This document shows positions 22,580 to 23,179 of a stretch of DNA of 23,179 nucleotides, in pieces. A program made the translations under genes and the position numbers. Below the pieces are notes generated by a model. That model did no database searches. It was not told the DNA's origin and worked only from the letters and a program-made list of their open reading frames with translations. Positions within the stretch are counted from its first letter, which is position 1. Every line of letters begins with the position of its first letter. Source of the DNA: a virus; IMG/VR virus record IMGVR_UViG_3300022934_000193, positions 1 through 23,179 of that record; one strand, given 5' to 3'.

Positions 22580-23112
22580 TTTGTGCTTAATCTCACTACA
22601 TTGGTATTATCCACCATCAATTCATCCATCACTTGTTTCTTCAATAGCGGGGGAAGACTTTGGATGGCATCCACGATTTCAATCTTCAATTGTTCCGGTG
22701 TAGCGCCATGGGCTTCTTTGGTGGCATCCACAAAAGTCCGTAGCTCATCATGAAGGGATAAATGGAGTTTATGCAAAGAACCCAAGGTGTGAATAACTTT
22801 TTCATCACGTGCGAATTGAATGTCCCCTTCAATCTCCAGTATCTTCCCAATCCGGAATTTGATGGGGTCCGTTGGATAAGTGTGGGGATTCTTGGTGGCT
22901 TGTTCCTTCTTCACCTTCTTCTTCTCGATAAGTTCATTATCTCTATGATACTTGTTCATCATATATGTGATGTTGGGGACGCTACACCCATACTTCTTTG
23001 CTATGGCGGTTCTTGTCATCTTCCCTTCAAGGCATAGCTTGATAATCTCTTCACGCTCGGCTTGGGTGAGCTTGGCGTTTTTGCCTTTTTTGTTTTTGTC
23101 GCGTGTTGTCAT
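22576..23112 (-). CDS. terS: Terminase small subunit
   Basis: A 178-residue protein that recognises phage DNA for packaging. Residues of about 15-57 form a helix-turn-helix (LTQAEREEIIKLCLEG, then AIAKKYGCSVPNITYMMNKY), and the rest is helical with a Lys-rich linker. I start at ATG 23112 (AACC context); an ATG at 23130 in the same frame lacks a ribosome site. It ends inside the large-subunit start (ATGA). A single TTATTCACA box (22796-22788) lies within the gene. Confidence 0.87.
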   Translation of the reverse strand: MTTRDKNKKGKNAKLTQAEREEIIKLCLEGKMTRTAIAKKYGCSVPNITYMMNKYHRDNELIEKKKVKKEQATKNPHTYPTDPIKFRIGKILEIEGDIQFARDEKVIHTLGSLHKLHLSLHDELRTFVDATKEAHGATPEQLKIEIVDAIQSLPPLLKKQVMDELMVDNTNVVRLSTK

Positions 23113-23179
23113 GGTTTTATGGGCCTGCATTAAGGTTTAATTTGATGGGATGGAGAGAAAATATGGTGGTCATAAATAG

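Noticed and set aside
22788-22796. A single TTATTCACA box inside terS
   Set aside because: Single 9-mers of this kind occur by chance and it is within coding sequence; not part of an array, although the bases after it resemble the array.
23117-23179. Possible end of an upstream minus-strand gene, stopping 4 nt before the terS start
   Set aside because: Only 20 codons are visible and another frame is open too, so I cannot choose between them.
1-23179. tRNA genes, insertion sequences, integrase or attachment site
   Set aside because: I saw no cloverleaf, transposase, integrase or flanking repeats in this window, so temperate life cannot be proved from it.

Overview
The window is one part of a tailed double-stranded DNA bacteriophage genome (or a prophage of such a phage). 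It looks like a siphovirus with a non-contractile tail. The evidence is a complete head-to-tail-to-lysis set on the minus strand: terminase small and large subunits, portal, scaffold, major capsid protein, head-tail joining proteins, tail tube protein, a tail-assembly chaperone made by frameshifting, a tape measure, tail-tip proteins, a lysin and a holin. There is no sheath gene. The Shine-Dalgarno sites (AGGA, GGAG) and DnaA-type boxes fit a bacterial host, but I cannot name the host.

Layout from left to right. Positions 1-657 (minus strand) hold the end of a leftward operon: a 51-residue protein, a Cro/CI-type repressor, and the first part of a RusA-like Holliday-junction resolvase that runs off the left edge. 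Positions 658-776 form a compact control region with two overlapping, oppositely directed promoters and two similar 17-bp operator-like palindromes. Positions 777-2570 (plus strand) are a small operon: a membrane peptide, a DEDDh exonuclease, two small helix-turn-helix or similar proteins, an unknown protein and a SWIM zinc-finger protein. This operon meets the late operon tail to tail, with a 20-bp gene overlap. Positions 2551-23112 (minus strand) are the late genes, transcribed right to left, starting with packaging and ending with lysis.

The late operon is broken in three places. A perfect GC-rich terminator follows the fibre gene at about 16.4 kb. A 155-bp gap upstream of the capsid gene holds eight TTATNCACA DnaA-type boxes in four evenly built pairs, which look like a replication origin or DnaA-binding locus. 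A set of mutually exclusive hairpins plus a T-run follows the capsid gene at 14.7 kb. Together these should let the capsid gene be expressed separately from its neighbours. A fibre gene with five tail-fibre-type repeats and several small beta-rich proteins sit inside the head module, which suggests head fibres or decorations. The tail tip carries a large protein with a sialidase-type Asp-box and a lectin-like segment.

Across the whole window I found no GATC at all, although CATG, CGCG and GCGC are common. About 90 GATC would be expected by chance. This is a strong sign of past selection by a GATC-specific restriction system.
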